From Eulemur rufifrons (taxonomy: Eukaryota > Chordata > Mammalia > Primates > Lemuridae): a stretch of DNA of 64,000 nt. A model generated the notes under the pieces. It was not told the DNA's origin. It did no database searches and worked only from the letters and a program-made list of their open reading frames with translations. Where the stretch lies: assembly GCF_041146395.1 (NCBI RefSeq), contig NC_090989.1, forward strand, positions 173,445,501 to 173,509,500, in the 5' to 3' direction. Position numbers and translations under genes: made by a program. This document shows, piece after piece, positions 1 to 11,250 of the stretch (position 1 is the first letter of the stretch; the number at the start of each line of letters is the position of its first letter).

Positions 1-123
1 TACTTCATACAACCTATAAACTAAGAATAGCTTTTACATTTGCAAATGGTTGGGGAAAAATATGAAAATAATATTTCTTGATACATGAAAATTATAAAAT
101 TCAAATTTCAGTGTCCATAAATG

Positions 124-300
124 TTATTGGAACGTGGCCATATGCATTTGTTTACATACTGTCCCTGGCTCTTTTCCCATCACAATGGCAGAGTTGAATA
201 GCTGTAACAGAGACCATGAGGCCCACAAAGTCTAAAATATCTAATATATATTAAAATATTTAATATATTATCCATTTCAGAAAAAGTGTGCCAACCCCTG
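124..300. mobile_element. hAT (MER1-type) DNA transposon fragment
   Basis: The interval begins with a TTATTGGAACGTGGCC-like block and ends with CAGAAAAAGTGTGCCAACCCCTG. These are the conserved ends of a common mammalian hAT-Charlie non-autonomous element. A short TAATATAT expansion at about 240-270 interrupts it. Two relatives occur at about 52570 and 54185. Confidence 0.6.
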
Positions 301-2874
301 CTCTAGTAGATCCCTTCTACCATTGCCACTGATGCAGCCCCACAGAGACATCTCCCTGTTCTAATCCTTTCTCACTAAAATGTTGTTCTCAAACAGCCAC
401 CATGATTAACTCCTTGGTTCCAAATTCTGACTTTATAAAGCCCATAGCAGGTGCCTAAGCTCCAAGTTCTCAGGACAAGTTCTGGCCCGATGGCAACCGA
501 AACACCATCGCAAGATCCTTGCCGCAAAAGACAATACAATTGCAAACTACCACAAGCAAATATTATGAGTTAGTTTCTTGCATCACATTGAAAACTTGTC
601 CCCTTTTTCCCTGAAATTTTTACTATGTCCTAAAGTTAGTTCTTGCTTAAAAACCAACTAACTATAGAGTCCTATTCTATGTTTTCAGCATCTTGAAAGT
701 AGAAACATTTAGGGCCACTGTTGGAAATGCATCGATAGAAAATAGTTGAGGTAGTAATTGGCTGCTAAGAAAGTTTAACTCTCAAAATGGTGATGGAAGA
801 TGAACTTCTCCACCTCTGAACTTTCAATAGGCTTTTTTCCTTCCCCCTATCTCCATGGTAGCTACATCTCCCTTACTAGACTGGAAGCTCACAGAATATG
901 AAATTCATATTAGAATTAAGAATCATATCCAGCCCACCACCTTGTGCAAAACAGGCACTTAATATATATGAAGAAAAGAAAAATTTATAAGAGAAATTTC
1001 TATTCCCATTCAATAAATATTGAATTGACCAAGATATGCTGAATTTATGTGCTCATCCTTAGACTGTAAGTGACTATTCTTCTATCTGCAAAAGCAATAA
1101 CTATTTTTGACAGACAAGTTCAAAACCTACCAGGGTGAATGTGTGCTTTTGGAAATAGGGTAAATACCTTGCAATTGGGAGAAATTCTTTCTCATGGAAT
1201 GCTGTTTAAGAAAAGGTGTGAGGTTCCTACTGACTCCGTCTAATGTTAATCATTTATGAAATACTGTGGTTCAGAGCTCAGCAATTGGAGTCATTTCAGG
1301 CAGTAAATATACATTTCCTGTCAAAACATATCAAATGGATAAGACTTCAATTTATTTGAGAATAAGTTGTAACTCACTTCAATATTGGCAATTTGGAGAA
1401 TTCTCTGATGGTTTCTAATAGCCTGGGCAGTTTCCTTCACTTCTTGCCCCGAAACCACTGAGTATCTCCATGTGGCCCTTCCCAGCAATGGCTCTCAGTA
1501 TCTATCTGAGTAGTACCCAGCCCTCCAAGTCCAAAACTGTGTGTAGCTTCCTTTCCCGTCACTCAGATTTTACAGAACTAAAGTTAGCTCTACACATAAC
1601 TCAAAAGTATTCTGGATTTACAGATTATTGGCTTATTACCTCATTAAGGGTAAGCTCCTAACGTCATTTATCACTGCATTCTGCCTGTATCATTTCATCC
1701 CACTGCATGTAACAATGCCTTAGAGAATGAAGGCTTCAACATAAAATAGCTTGTTCTTTTACAAAAATCAAGTGCACGGTAGGCAGGCCAAGGCAGGTAC
1801 TTCAGTGCCACAGAATCACAAGTTTTATCTTTCTATCTTTCTGTCCTGTCTTCTTCCCATCTGCCTTTCATCCACCAGGTCATTTCATAGTTCAAAAAGG
1901 CTGCTGGAGAACCAACTATTACGTCATATCCCAGGACTCAGAAAGGAGGAAGGTCCAGAAAGTGCTCTACCCTACACTTCCACATATATCTCACATAGCT
2001 ACTCTGGTACAAGAGAGGCTGTAAAACACAGTCCTGATTCCATGTAACCTGTGCCTGACTAGAAACCAAAGTGCCAATTACCAAAGAAGGGGGAAGGATG
2101 AATATGATGTAGGCAAACTAGCAACTCTTCCATATCCTGTATTGTCTATATCCACATTGTGTCGATGCACCGTCAACAATTATTGAAAGAAATGTAGATT
2201 CTTCAACATGTTCCTTTTTACCCCCTCAGAGAACCTTCCAGAAAATTTTACTCCAGTACCCTAGAAGGCAACATTCACCACTAGATATATTTCTTCTTAG
2301 ACTGGACGTGGGGGTGTCAGTATTTTATACTTCCTCATCAGGTTAACACAATAACAGATCTCAGATGTAAACAGTACTTACTACGAGACTGCCACAGTTC
2401 TATGGTTTGAGTTTTTAGGGTTGTTGCTTTTATTTTTAAATCTCATAGGTGTTTTTATTCCACCCAAACCTAAGAGCAGAATCAGAGCCCTCCGCCCCCA
2501 TGTGTCAGTGTGGAAAAGACTGAATGATCCCAGGGATAATGGTATTTACCTTGGATCAGATGGGAAGGTAGGAGCCCAAGCTCTGAATTCAACACTTCCG
2601 AGTTTTCACCCTGACATCCAGCTTTACGGAAGATGAGGAAAAGCTGGAAGAAGGCAACATGGCTTCTGGCAGAGCCTCAGGAATAACAACAGTGTGTGTG
2701 TACACACTGAGCTGTGGTGTTCAAAACATTTTCACACAGTCATCAACTGGAGACTCCCACCAGTACTTTACAGAAAGCCATGTCACCGTTGCTTGAAGTA
2801 GGTAAGGGACGTATTCTCAAGGTTTTATCTCACAAGGTAACATTTGAGACTTAAAGGATGAGGAGACAGCCACC
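301..2874. other. Unique A/T-rich sequence, no gene seen
   Basis: No exon, RNA gene or full-length repeat was recognised. Open frames here are short, lack recognisable domains and have no good splice context. Parts of 880-1060 may be decayed L2, but I cannot support exact limits. Confidence 0.5.
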
Positions 2875-2923
2875 AAAAAAAAAAAAAAAAAAAAAAAAAA
2901 GGGCGGGGGGGCGGGGGCAGGGG
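2875..2923 (+). repeat. Poly(A)26 followed by G-rich quadruplex-forming tract
   Basis: A run of 26 A is followed directly by four G runs (GGG, G7, G5, G4) separated by one- or two-base spacers at 2901-2923. The G part fits the G3+N1-7 quadruplex pattern on the plus strand. The whole tract is almost pure purine. Confidence 0.85.
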
Positions 2924-3115
2924 ACAAAGGACACACATTCTGCATGCCAGGGAAAGGAATGTCAAGTGCAGAGCCCTGCTGAAGAAGCAATCTATCTGAT
3001 GCATCATGGGAAATGAGAGATGGTCAGCACAGTTACAGTTACGGGAGAGGAAGAGGCAGAGGTCCCAGATGACACTGGAGAGAAAAATCAGGGCACTGGC
3101 AACCGTCATCTTCTG

Positions 3116-3274
3116 ACCCTACTTTTTTTTTTTTAATTTCAGAATATTACGGGGGTACAAATGTTTTGGTTACATGAATTGCTTTTATGCAGTTGGAATC
3201 AAAGTTATAAGCATGTCCATCACCCATGTAGTGTGCATTGTATTGTACCTGTTAAGTGTGAATTTACCCTACTT
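3116..3274 (-). mobile_element. 5'-truncated L1 3' end with target-site duplication
   Basis: A T run at 3123-3134 begins a minus-strand L1 3' UTR fragment (GGGGGTACAAATGTTTTGG and following). It resembles lemur L1 3' ends, not human L1PA. The 9-bp direct repeat ACCCTACTT flanks the insert at 3116-3124 and 3266-3274, giving an inserted length of about 141 bp. The intact duplication implies a fairly recent, lineage-specific insertion. Confidence 0.75.
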
Positions 3275-4150
3275 CTAATCCGACTTCTGCTTTTCCTACC
3301 ACCAAACAAATTTTGAACATGGGAATCTCATGCATCGTCTGTCTCTGTCATCCCCATTCAATCTACTTCTAAAAATGTCTTTCAAGAAACCTATTGTTTT
3401 CATTGTAAACGAGGCCTCCTTTTAAAATATATACAAAATTCCAGAATTCCAAAACTCCATTTGCTTTAAAACCAGGTTTTCCACAAATTTCCTTTAACCA
3501 GTGCTTTCAAATTACAACTCACTCGGTGTGTTTTAAAAATAACACGGACATATACATATACAGAGAGCCATATCCTATATACCAAGAGTAAATCTTCAAA
3601 ATACCCCTCTGCAAGAACGGAATGCTAAACCCCTGCCAGAGGGCTCACACCTAATAGGCCCTCAATTCCGTGGGCTTCTTTGGCCTGTAACTTCCCAGGT
3701 CCACTGCTTCAACCAGTCAGAGGGAAAAAAACAATTTTTTTTTTTTTAAATATCTTGGCATCCATCAACTAGCATTTTCAAGGGCAAGAAATCTGCAGTG
3801 CCCAAGGAGCTGTCTGAGGTGCTGAGGTTAATGGCTGTATTTACATAGCCATCAATTCACTTTACAAAGAACTGCCCCAGTAGGACCCTGCAGCACTGTC
3901 AGGCGGCCCCAGCCAGGGCAGAGCAGACGGGAGTCTCTAAACAGGGAGGGGACGTTCCTGATAAATCTTAGTGACGTCGTCTTGTTTCCATTCGCTTATT
4001 TATCTCCCTATTTTCAGCTCGAGAGTCTTGGGCCCCTTCCTGAACAAAACAGACCACACTTCTATCTCTGCATGAGTCACTTTCTAAAACTTTTGGGGAC
4101 TATAATGAAATATAATGGCTGTACCTTCTATCATGGTGCATGCCTTAGAC
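3275..4150. other. Unique sequence, no gene seen
   Basis: No recognisable gene. The part at about 3750-3890 is repeat-free and moderately G/C balanced, and might be a conserved non-coding element. Nothing in the sequence alone proves that. Confidence 0.4.
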
Positions 4151-4354
4151 CAGCACTATCCAATAAAGTAGCTACTATATACACGGCTTTAAATTTAAAG
4201 CTAAATTAAAATTAAATAAAATTTAAAATTCACTTCCTCACTCACAATAGCAACATTCCAAGTGCCCAACAGTAGCACGTGGCTTAGTAGCTGTCGTAGT
4301 GGACATGGAGTGCATGGAGTTTAGAACATTGCCATTGTTGCAGGAAGTTCTATT
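4151..4354. mobile_element. hAT-type DNA transposon fragment (CAGCACTATCCAATA end)
   Basis: The end CAGCACTATCCAATAAAGTAGCTAC, an A/T-rich TTTAAATTTAAA middle and the CACGTGGCTTAGTAGCTGTCG inner block match a common mammalian hAT-Charlie element with CAGTGCTGTCCAATA termini. The copy is heavily diverged. Confidence 0.55.
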
Positions 4355-4519
4355 TGAGCTCATAGGAACTTGTAAGATTGTACTTACAGATTTGATCTAT
4401 AATGTTTAGGGCCTGACCTATTCTGGAGTTTCCATATCTTAATTCCAAGAGAACATAATGACAGAAGAGGCCTTCTGCAGTCCCCACGCTTTCCAGATGC
4501 ATCCTCAAGCAACTTAATG

Positions 4520-5215
4520 CTCTACCCTTGGACCTGGCAATTCCACTTCTATCCCAGGAAAATACTAGCACATGGATACAAAGAGACATGGAATTAAGAG
4601 AGGGCTTTAAACGGTAAACACTGCATCTCAATTAATGTCATATACGACTTTGTTCAAGAATGGTCTCATCGTACTCTCTCTAAGAAGAAAAAAATGGGAA
4701 AAATCCGAATGCCCATCAGGAGGGGAACAGCTAAATAAAATGTGGTGCGTTCATAGGGAACGTTATACGGCAGTTAAAGAAATGAGCTAGACAACGGTAA
4801 CTGAAGATCATGAACTGTAGAATCAGATGTACAGAATGATACTATTAAGGTGAAACAATTCACACGTAAGACTCTATATTTAGTACACATATATAATTTA
4901 AATATAAATAGAAAGGTTTAATATATTTTGGTATTTTCACATTATACTTTTTAAATAAAGCTAAATGCCAAATATGCGTCCTATTTCTGATTAGTTAGCA
5001 TCGACAAATCAACTCCAAATGATGACAGAGAATCCACCAGGTCTTTATCAGTCCATTCTTCCTGCACACAGTTGAATGTCTTTGTGCCACAATGTATACT
5101 AAATATTTTAAATACATACAGAAAGGTATAAGCCAAACTCTTCGGAGTATTGGGGGGAAAGAGATAGAAATGGGCTGTAGAGATAGTTAAAGGTGATCTC
5201 TACTTTTATTTTTAC
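4520..5215 (+). mobile_element. Ancient L1 (L1M-type) 3' fragment
   Basis: The order of motifs follows the end of L1 ORF2 and its 3' UTR: CCTGGCAATTCCACTTCTA, AATGCCCATCAGGAGGGGAACAG, TTATACGGCAGTTAAAGAAATGAG, then a TACTTTTATTTTTACA tract. Frames are broken throughout. An internal stretch at about 4970-5095 does not fit and may be a later insertion. Confidence 0.6.
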
Positions 5216-5379
5216 AACTTGTGTGTTACCAGCAGGGGTTCTACAAAGTCACTGTGACCCTGTACTATGACCGGTGGCGTCACTATCTGCATGATGCAGC
5301 CCAAGTGGCTGTAATGACACTGACCAGCCATTCCCAGCCAGCAGAGAATACCACCCACATGTACTATGCTGTTCGGTAA
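5197..5379 (+). other. Coding-like open segment of unknown identity
   Basis: A 60-codon stop-free frame ends in TAA at 5377-5379. The part from 5227 translates to an ordinary-looking peptide (GFYKVTVTLYYDRWRHY, then HDAAQVAVMTL). It is bounded by a pyrimidine-rich tract with CAG at 5230-5232 or 5233-5235 and a GTAAAA donor-like site at 5376. There is no upstream ATG in frame. A poly(A) run follows 37 bases after the stop. It could be a spliced exon, the end of an old processed pseudogene, or chance, since the minus strand is open here too. I do not recognise the family. Confidence 0.3.
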
Positions 5380-5415
5380 AACAAAGGCCAGATTTTTTCA
5401 AGTAGATATTTGTTC

Positions 5416-5434
5416 AAAAAAAAAAAAAAAAAAA
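5416..5434 (+). repeat. Poly(A)19 run
   Basis: A pure A run that could be the tail of a retroposed sequence ending at about 5415. No AATAAA lies before it and no flanking duplication was found. Confidence 0.8.
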
Positions 5435-6727
5435 GTAGGGCAATTTTGTTGTTGGGATGCTTCTGCTGTTTAGTCTTCCATGGAAGTGATCTTCAGCCAT
5501 GTCCCTGTCTGCCACTCAACTTAGAAGCCTCATCTTCTAAGCGTCTGGGGTTGAGTGCTGTGGTGGGGACACAGGCCAAAAGGGCAGGCAGCCAGGGAGG
5601 AGAACTGTAGCATCTTGACAGTTGGGCAGAAATGACCAAAGTGAAAATCTGCCGAAGGGACAACAGTGACTGATGGGTCCTAAGGAAACGTTAGTACAAA
5701 CCTAGTCATACGCGACACTCCGCTGCCTGCGAGAGAGGACCACAGTTCCATGAACCAGCTGTGTAATTAAAACACAGCTCTGGAGACAGAGGAGGTTAAA
5801 TGACTCTGACCCAGCCCATCCACTCTGCTTGGTGGTTGCCAATTCTAACCTTCCTGCCAATACCCACACATTTCTATAACTCAGACTACCTCTAAATATC
5901 TCACAAATCCCCAATTTTTAAAAATGAGTAAGGATTTTTTTTTAAATAGGCAAGCTCTTTACATTTGTTTTCTCATTCAGGAGAGACTTTGGTTTGCAAA
6001 CTTCTAATTTTTTTTTTAAATAGTGCAAGACAAAGTAAAATCCACTGAAAGCTTTTCATTTAAGCAAACGCAAAAGATAATTTATTCCTCCAAGTGGCAG
6101 GAGAAAGCAATAAGCCAGGCATCTGTGCAAAAACTTTCCACACCCCCTCAAGTCCTATAACTCTGTCTACAACTCCATCTTCTGGTCCTGACTAAATCTT
6201 CAATTATTCCCAGAACGGATGAAATCTTAAATCCACATCAGCTTTTAACATCTGCTGAGTCTTAACTATACGGGAACAAAAACGAAATTCCTGTACGTCA
6301 CCTGCCGAAAGGATTACAATTTAAATCAGACTCAAAAGTACATGGAAATAGAAGCCACATTTTTTCCTGGTCAATACAGACATCAGCAAGGTGACAGACG
6401 CTTACGTGCTACGTACAGAAAACCTGGCTCAACATTCATTTATGTAACTACCGTTCTTATTTTAAAAGTCTTCAACAATAGAAAACACATCTTATGCTCT
6501 AAAGGACACTTAGAGACATTAGCAAAATCAGTTTCTCGTACATAACACTGATCCAACTAATTTGTACTTTTGGTTCAGTAATTTAAATCAATCTTCCCAA
6601 TCATACTATTTAGACAAACTTATCAGCATTATTAGGAAATGAGAAACTCAACCTAATCAAAACCTTATTTTTATAAAAATCTTCACATTAAAATATGTAA
6701 GCTCTGAAAAATGTACTAAGAAAGTGT
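5435..6727. other. Unique A/T-rich sequence, no gene seen
   Basis: No exon, RNA gene or recognisable repeat. Several short T runs only. Confidence 0.45.
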
Positions 6728-6890
6728 TATGCAAACTGCAGTCCAAAGCTTGGCAACATCAGCACCCTGTGGGAACCTTCTGGAAATGCAAAATCCCAGG
6801 CTCTATCCCAGACTTAACTGAATCAGAAACTCTGGAGGTGAGACCAGAGAATCTGTTTTAACAAGCCCTCCAAGTGATTATTCTCTGCTG
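6728..6890 (+). mobile_element. MER5A hAT-Charlie element
   Basis: The element shows the characteristic blocks GGAAATGCAAAATCCCAGGC, AATCAGAAACTCTGGAGGTG and TTTTAACAAGCCCTCCAAG in the correct order, with diverged ends. Confidence 0.85.
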
Positions 6891-8394
6891 GTCTAAGTGA
6901 TATTAGGAATGGCAGTAATACTGGAATTTTGGGACACATATACCAAATGAGACTGATAATATAAAATAGATTCTAAAAATCCAACAAAGTCCAGCATTTA
7001 CAAGAGGACAAAAAACATTGCAATCAGCACAAACCCTATATTTATTTTCCCTCCTTCCTTACTTCTAAGTAAATGAGGCCTGTGAAACTCATATATGGAT
7101 GTTGTCAATTGCTTGTAAGTTCATGTCTATTTATGCTATGGTTCAGAAATATTTGCACATCAAACCAGAATCTGAGTTTACACTTGGGATCCTGAGTCTT
7201 TTGTAAATGTGCAAAGAGTAAATTTGGAATCAAAATGTCTTGAAGAAACAGTTTTCTAGGAATCTTGCCAGTCCTTTTTCCCAGGGTGACCTTAACTTTC
7301 AGACTTGAGGAATACTTTCCTTTCCTGATTAATACTTCGTAGGATGATTAGTGTAGTCTGTTCATGGATACATTAGGACAGGCTGGCTCATGGCTTTCCC
7401 CCTGCCACTGAGAATACCAGAGCTTGGTACTCCATTGGAAAAGGGTTAACTCACATGCTAGACTAGTATCAACAGTAGAGCTTTCTGGTACTCTCTGCTC
7501 CCCTGACTCACCCACTAGGACCATGGGCTGACATGTTCTAAACATTGTCATTTTCCTTTTAAATAACAAAGAAACCTTGCAAATGAACTAAACATGTCTG
7601 ACTCGGGATTCCAAAAGAACCACCCTCCCCATCCCCCAGATAAAGGCTTATTTCTGGGGCTTTAGAATCAAATTAGAACACCCTGTCAGACACCTATTTG
7701 TGCAAACGTTAATTTCAAGTGTATTTAAATGTCTTCGCATCTTGCTTTTGCTCATCACATCAAGCAAAGCCGCTTCCACTGTGTAATCACAATGATGAAT
7801 AAACATGGGGTGCTTATAAAGGATTCAGGCACCACAAAACTGATCAATTGTTAATTCTATAAAGTGACTAAACGTGCCTTCCTTTGCAATAACTCCATCA
7901 GGCTGTGTTTTTGGTGGGAAAGATGCCCAGGTCCTCTGCCCACTGTCTCTGCGAAGCAAAAATGCAATCATCAGTCAGATCCTGCTTACAGCTTATCTTG
8001 ATCTTGATTATTTCCTTGTACTGTCTCAACCCACCGCTCCCTCCTAACCCCGACAAGAAGCAAAAATTGTCATGGTGTTTACAAAACTATGTGCTGCACG
8101 GTTGTTAATTGCCAGAGGATTTGAGGCAGCACTCATGTTAACAACCTAAATAGGCACCGTGTGTACTTATTGGCCTCTTATTAGTTAAATAAAATACCAA
8201 TTTCCAAATGAGCATTTGACCCACACACAGGAACTCCAACTCTCAATCAAATTCCTCCATGTGGCAGGATGAGGGCTTTTAGAGTTTCTCCTTGGGATAA
8301 ACACATTTGTTATTTATCTCTTCTCCCCAACCATGCAACCATGGGCCGTACACATGAGGGGTTTGGTCAACCTTTCTTGAATTGAAAGAATGAA
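6891..8394. other. Unique sequence, no gene seen
   Basis: No gene recognised. About 7720-7900 is repeat-free with several TAAT and ATCAAT-type motifs, a weak candidate for conserved non-coding DNA. Confidence 0.4.
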
Positions 8395-9280
8395 TGATCT
8401 ACTAAGAGCTCTGCCTCTAGACCACACTGACTGGGCTCAAATCATGCCTCTGCTATGAAATACCAGTGTGGCTCCCTCCCTGTGCACCTCATTTTGCTCA
8501 TGCACAAAAGGGAGATGATGACGCTATCTTCCTTATAGGACTTTGGGTAGGATTAAATGAGATAGTGCATAAATATGCTTAATGTAGTAAAATGGTACAG
8601 CTACTATGGAAAATAGTACAGCAGTCCCTCCAAAAACTAAACACAGAATTACCATACAATACAGCAACTCCACTTCTGGGTGTAGACCCAAAAGGACTGA
8701 AAGCAGGGGCTCCCACAGATGTTTGTATACCCATGTTCATAGCGGCATGGTTTGCAACAGCCAAAATGTGGAAACAACTCATATGTCCATCAACAGACAA
8801 ATGACAAACAAGATGTGGCCATTACATACAATGGAATAATTTTCAGCCATAAAAAGGAAGGAAATTCTGACACATGCTATAGCATGGATGAACCTTGAAG
8901 ACATGGTGCTAAGTAAAATAAAACACTCACAAAAGGACAAATATTGTATGACTCTGGTTACATGAGGTACCTAAAGTAGTGAAATTCAGAGATCAGAAGG
9001 TAGAATGGTGTCTTCCAGGAACTAGGAGAAGGGAAGAAGGGGGAATTAGTATTTAATGGGTACTGAGTTACAGTTTTATACGATGAAAAGAGTTCTGTGG
9101 ATGGACTGAGGTGATGATAGCCCAAAAATGTGAATGTGCTTTATGCCACTGAAATGTACACTTAAAAGTGGTTAAAATGATAAATTTTATGTTATTTGTA
9201 TTTTGGCAAAACAAAAAAAAATGCTTAGCACAATACCAACCAAGATTCTTACTCAATAAATGATAGTTATTGTTGCTATT
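8395..9280 (+). mobile_element. MIR SINE split by an L1
   Basis: The MIR body runs 8395-8585, with the core GGGCTCAAATCATGCC and the block AAATGAGATAGTGCATAAATATGCTTA. Its 3' end resumes at about 9222-9280 with GCTTAGCACAATACC and ACTCAATAAATGATAGTT. The 636 bases between are an L1 3' end. Confidence 0.75.
8586..9221 (+). mobile_element. L1M-type LINE 3' end inserted in a MIR
   Basis: This is the conserved end of ORF2 plus 3' UTR: GGTGTAGACCCAAAAGGACTG, CCATGTTCATAGCGGCATGG, GGAAATTCTGACACATGCTA, then CACTGAAATGTACACTTAAA. It ends in an A-rich tail. Short flanking repeats (ATGCTTA) fit target-site duplication. A relative lies at 20945-21437. Confidence 0.85.
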
Positions 9281-9550
9281 ATGATTTTTAAAAGCTCAAC
9301 AATATTGTTAAATATTATAAATATTTAACAAACAAAACCTAACATAAAAATGGCCAGTGCTTAGCAGAAAACTCTCATGAGACACTTACTATGTAAGGTC
9401 CAATTCCATTTAAATGTCTCCTTACCTACCCCTCCACTTTCCCCACCTCTGTTGGTAGGTACTCCTTGGCCCTGTCAGGGATGTTTAAATGTTAACCAAG
9501 GAGTTTCCTAAATCTCTTCAATTGCACATCAGCTCTTAAGCTTTTTCTTT

Positions 9551-9575
9551 GGGGGAGGTGGGTGCGGGGTGGGGT
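9551..9575 (+). repeat. G-quadruplex-type G-rich tract
   Basis: Four G runs (G5, G3, G4, G4) with loops of 4, 3 and 1 bases lie within 25 bp on the plus strand. Confidence 0.7.
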
Positions 9576-10236
9576 GGAATTTAGCACACAAGGAGGATGA
9601 GATTGGTACCAAGGGACAGACTCACCACCATCCTCCAGTTTGCTTAATGGAATTCCATGCTCCTGTGCAGATCCGACAGTCTGCAAAGAGCAGGACAGAG
9701 TGCAAAGAAGATGTGAGCTTTTTATCCTGGGAGGACTGGGCCCATGGTAACCAATTTTATGGCTCTTTTGATTTCTGTCCGTGGATATTTGTGTCTGTGC
9801 GTGTGTGTGAGTGTGTTGAGAAGGAATTAATCCAAAAATATAGATGAAGAAAGCTGTGTCTCGGATCTGAAGCCGGGTTGCATAATCAGTTCTGAAAGCA
9901 GAGAAAAGGTAACAGATGTTTACATTACAATCTGGCTGCTACTGGAAGAGCTGCCAAATGATTTAAATAGTAACAAAGATTACTATTCCAGTGATTTGTT
10001 GCCCCCACCGATACATGCAGGGAATTCACCCCAATAATTTTTTCTTTGGTCAGCCTTAATTAAACACCCCATTGTATGAAATATTTATGGCCTTCAAGCT
10101 AGTAAAATCTTAAACTAGATACCAATTTTAAAAAGTAGAATTGAAGGACTCATTCCAATATGACATATGAAACTTGATGCTTTTGGTAAACAGGAATGTA
10201 TTACAAAGCAACTCAAAATCCCTTTCAACTTTTGGG

Positions 10237-10905
10237 TGTTTCATGAATTAAGATGAATTTTTAAATAGAATAACATACAGCCATGAAAAGGAATGGCATA
10301 AAGCTCTCTTCACTGATTTGTCATCCTTCTGGAAATGGATCCAGAGCATATCTGAGTTGCATGTGAATGCACATAAAATGGTCACCACTGCATCAGAGGT
10401 CCCCATAGTCAAGGGAGTGTTGACCTCCTTCCCTAGCCATGGGTTCACCAAAGGCCCTCCAATGGGCCTTTGCTGAGTAAACAAAGCAGGTCACAGATTA
10501 TATAAGATCCCATTTATCTAAAATTATTAGGTCTAAATGATAGCAGAAGAAGGGAATTAGAAATAGATTTACTTGGCCAGGCGCGGTGGCTCACGCCTGT
10601 AATCCTAGCACTCTGGGAGGCCGAGGCCGGAGGATCGCTTGAGCTCAGGAGTTTGAGGTTGCTGTGAGCTAGGCTGATGCCACGGCACTCACTCTAGCCT
10701 GGGCAACAGAGTGAGACTCTGTCTCAAAAAAAAAAAAAAAAAAAAAAAAAGAAATAGATTTACCAAAATAGGAAAAGGAATTGTCTCTGAGTAGCAAACT
10801 TGGGTGGTTTTTTATTTACTGTCTTTTTCATATTCTTCTAAATGTTTGAATTTCATACACCAAGCATGTATTATCTTTATAAGAAAAGAAAAAGAAAAGA
10901 ATATT
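10237..10905 (+). mobile_element. Ancient L1 3' fragment interrupted by an Alu
   Basis: Motifs of an L1M 3' end (CATGAAAAGGAATGGCATAAA, then CAGGTCACAGATTATATAAGATCCCATTTAT) run up to 10572. The sequence continues after the Alu at 10751 (AAGGAATTGTCTCTGAGTAG, then TTTTTCATATTCTTCTAAATG). Confidence 0.5.
10575..10750 (+). mobile_element. Short (monomer-length) strepsirrhine Alu
   Basis: The element begins GGCCAGGCGCGGTGGCTCACG and passes straight from GAGCTCAGGAGTTTGAGGTT to the second-arm end (GCTGTGAGCTAGGCTGATGCC), then poly(A). It lacks the second-arm start and the middle A-rich linker. The 13-bp duplication GAAATAGATTTAC flanks it at 10560-10572 and 10751-10763. Confidence 0.9.
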
Positions 10906-11041
10906 TCAAAACAGAAGCCTACGGTGATGAAAAGAATCTTGGCCTATACATTAAGATATGTGGGTTCTCTTCCAGAAATAAAAAGCTGGGGACGTTAAAT
11001 ATGTCATTTCACTACTCTGGGCCTAAAAATTTGCACTAGTA

Positions 11042-11250
11042 CAGGGCTTCTCAACCACAGTATTCATGACATTTTTGTGGGTGCTGTCCTGTGCATCATA
11101 GGATGTTTAGCGAGACCCCTGGCCTCCACCTGCTAGAGACTGCTCTCCCATCCCCAGCCCACCCCAAGTTGTGTCAACCAACAAAAAATGTCTCCAGACA
11201 TTGCCAAAAGTCCTCTAGGGTGCAAAATTGCCCCCATTTGAGAACCATTG
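11042..11250 (-). mobile_element. MER20 hAT-Charlie element
   Basis: The ends CAGGGCTTCTCAACC and TTTGAGAACCATTG, with internal GTGCATCATAGGATGTTTAGC and GTCTCCAGACATTGCCAAAAG, identify a nearly full-length minus-strand MER20. Copies also lie at 25755-26275 and 36000-36226. Confidence 0.85.
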
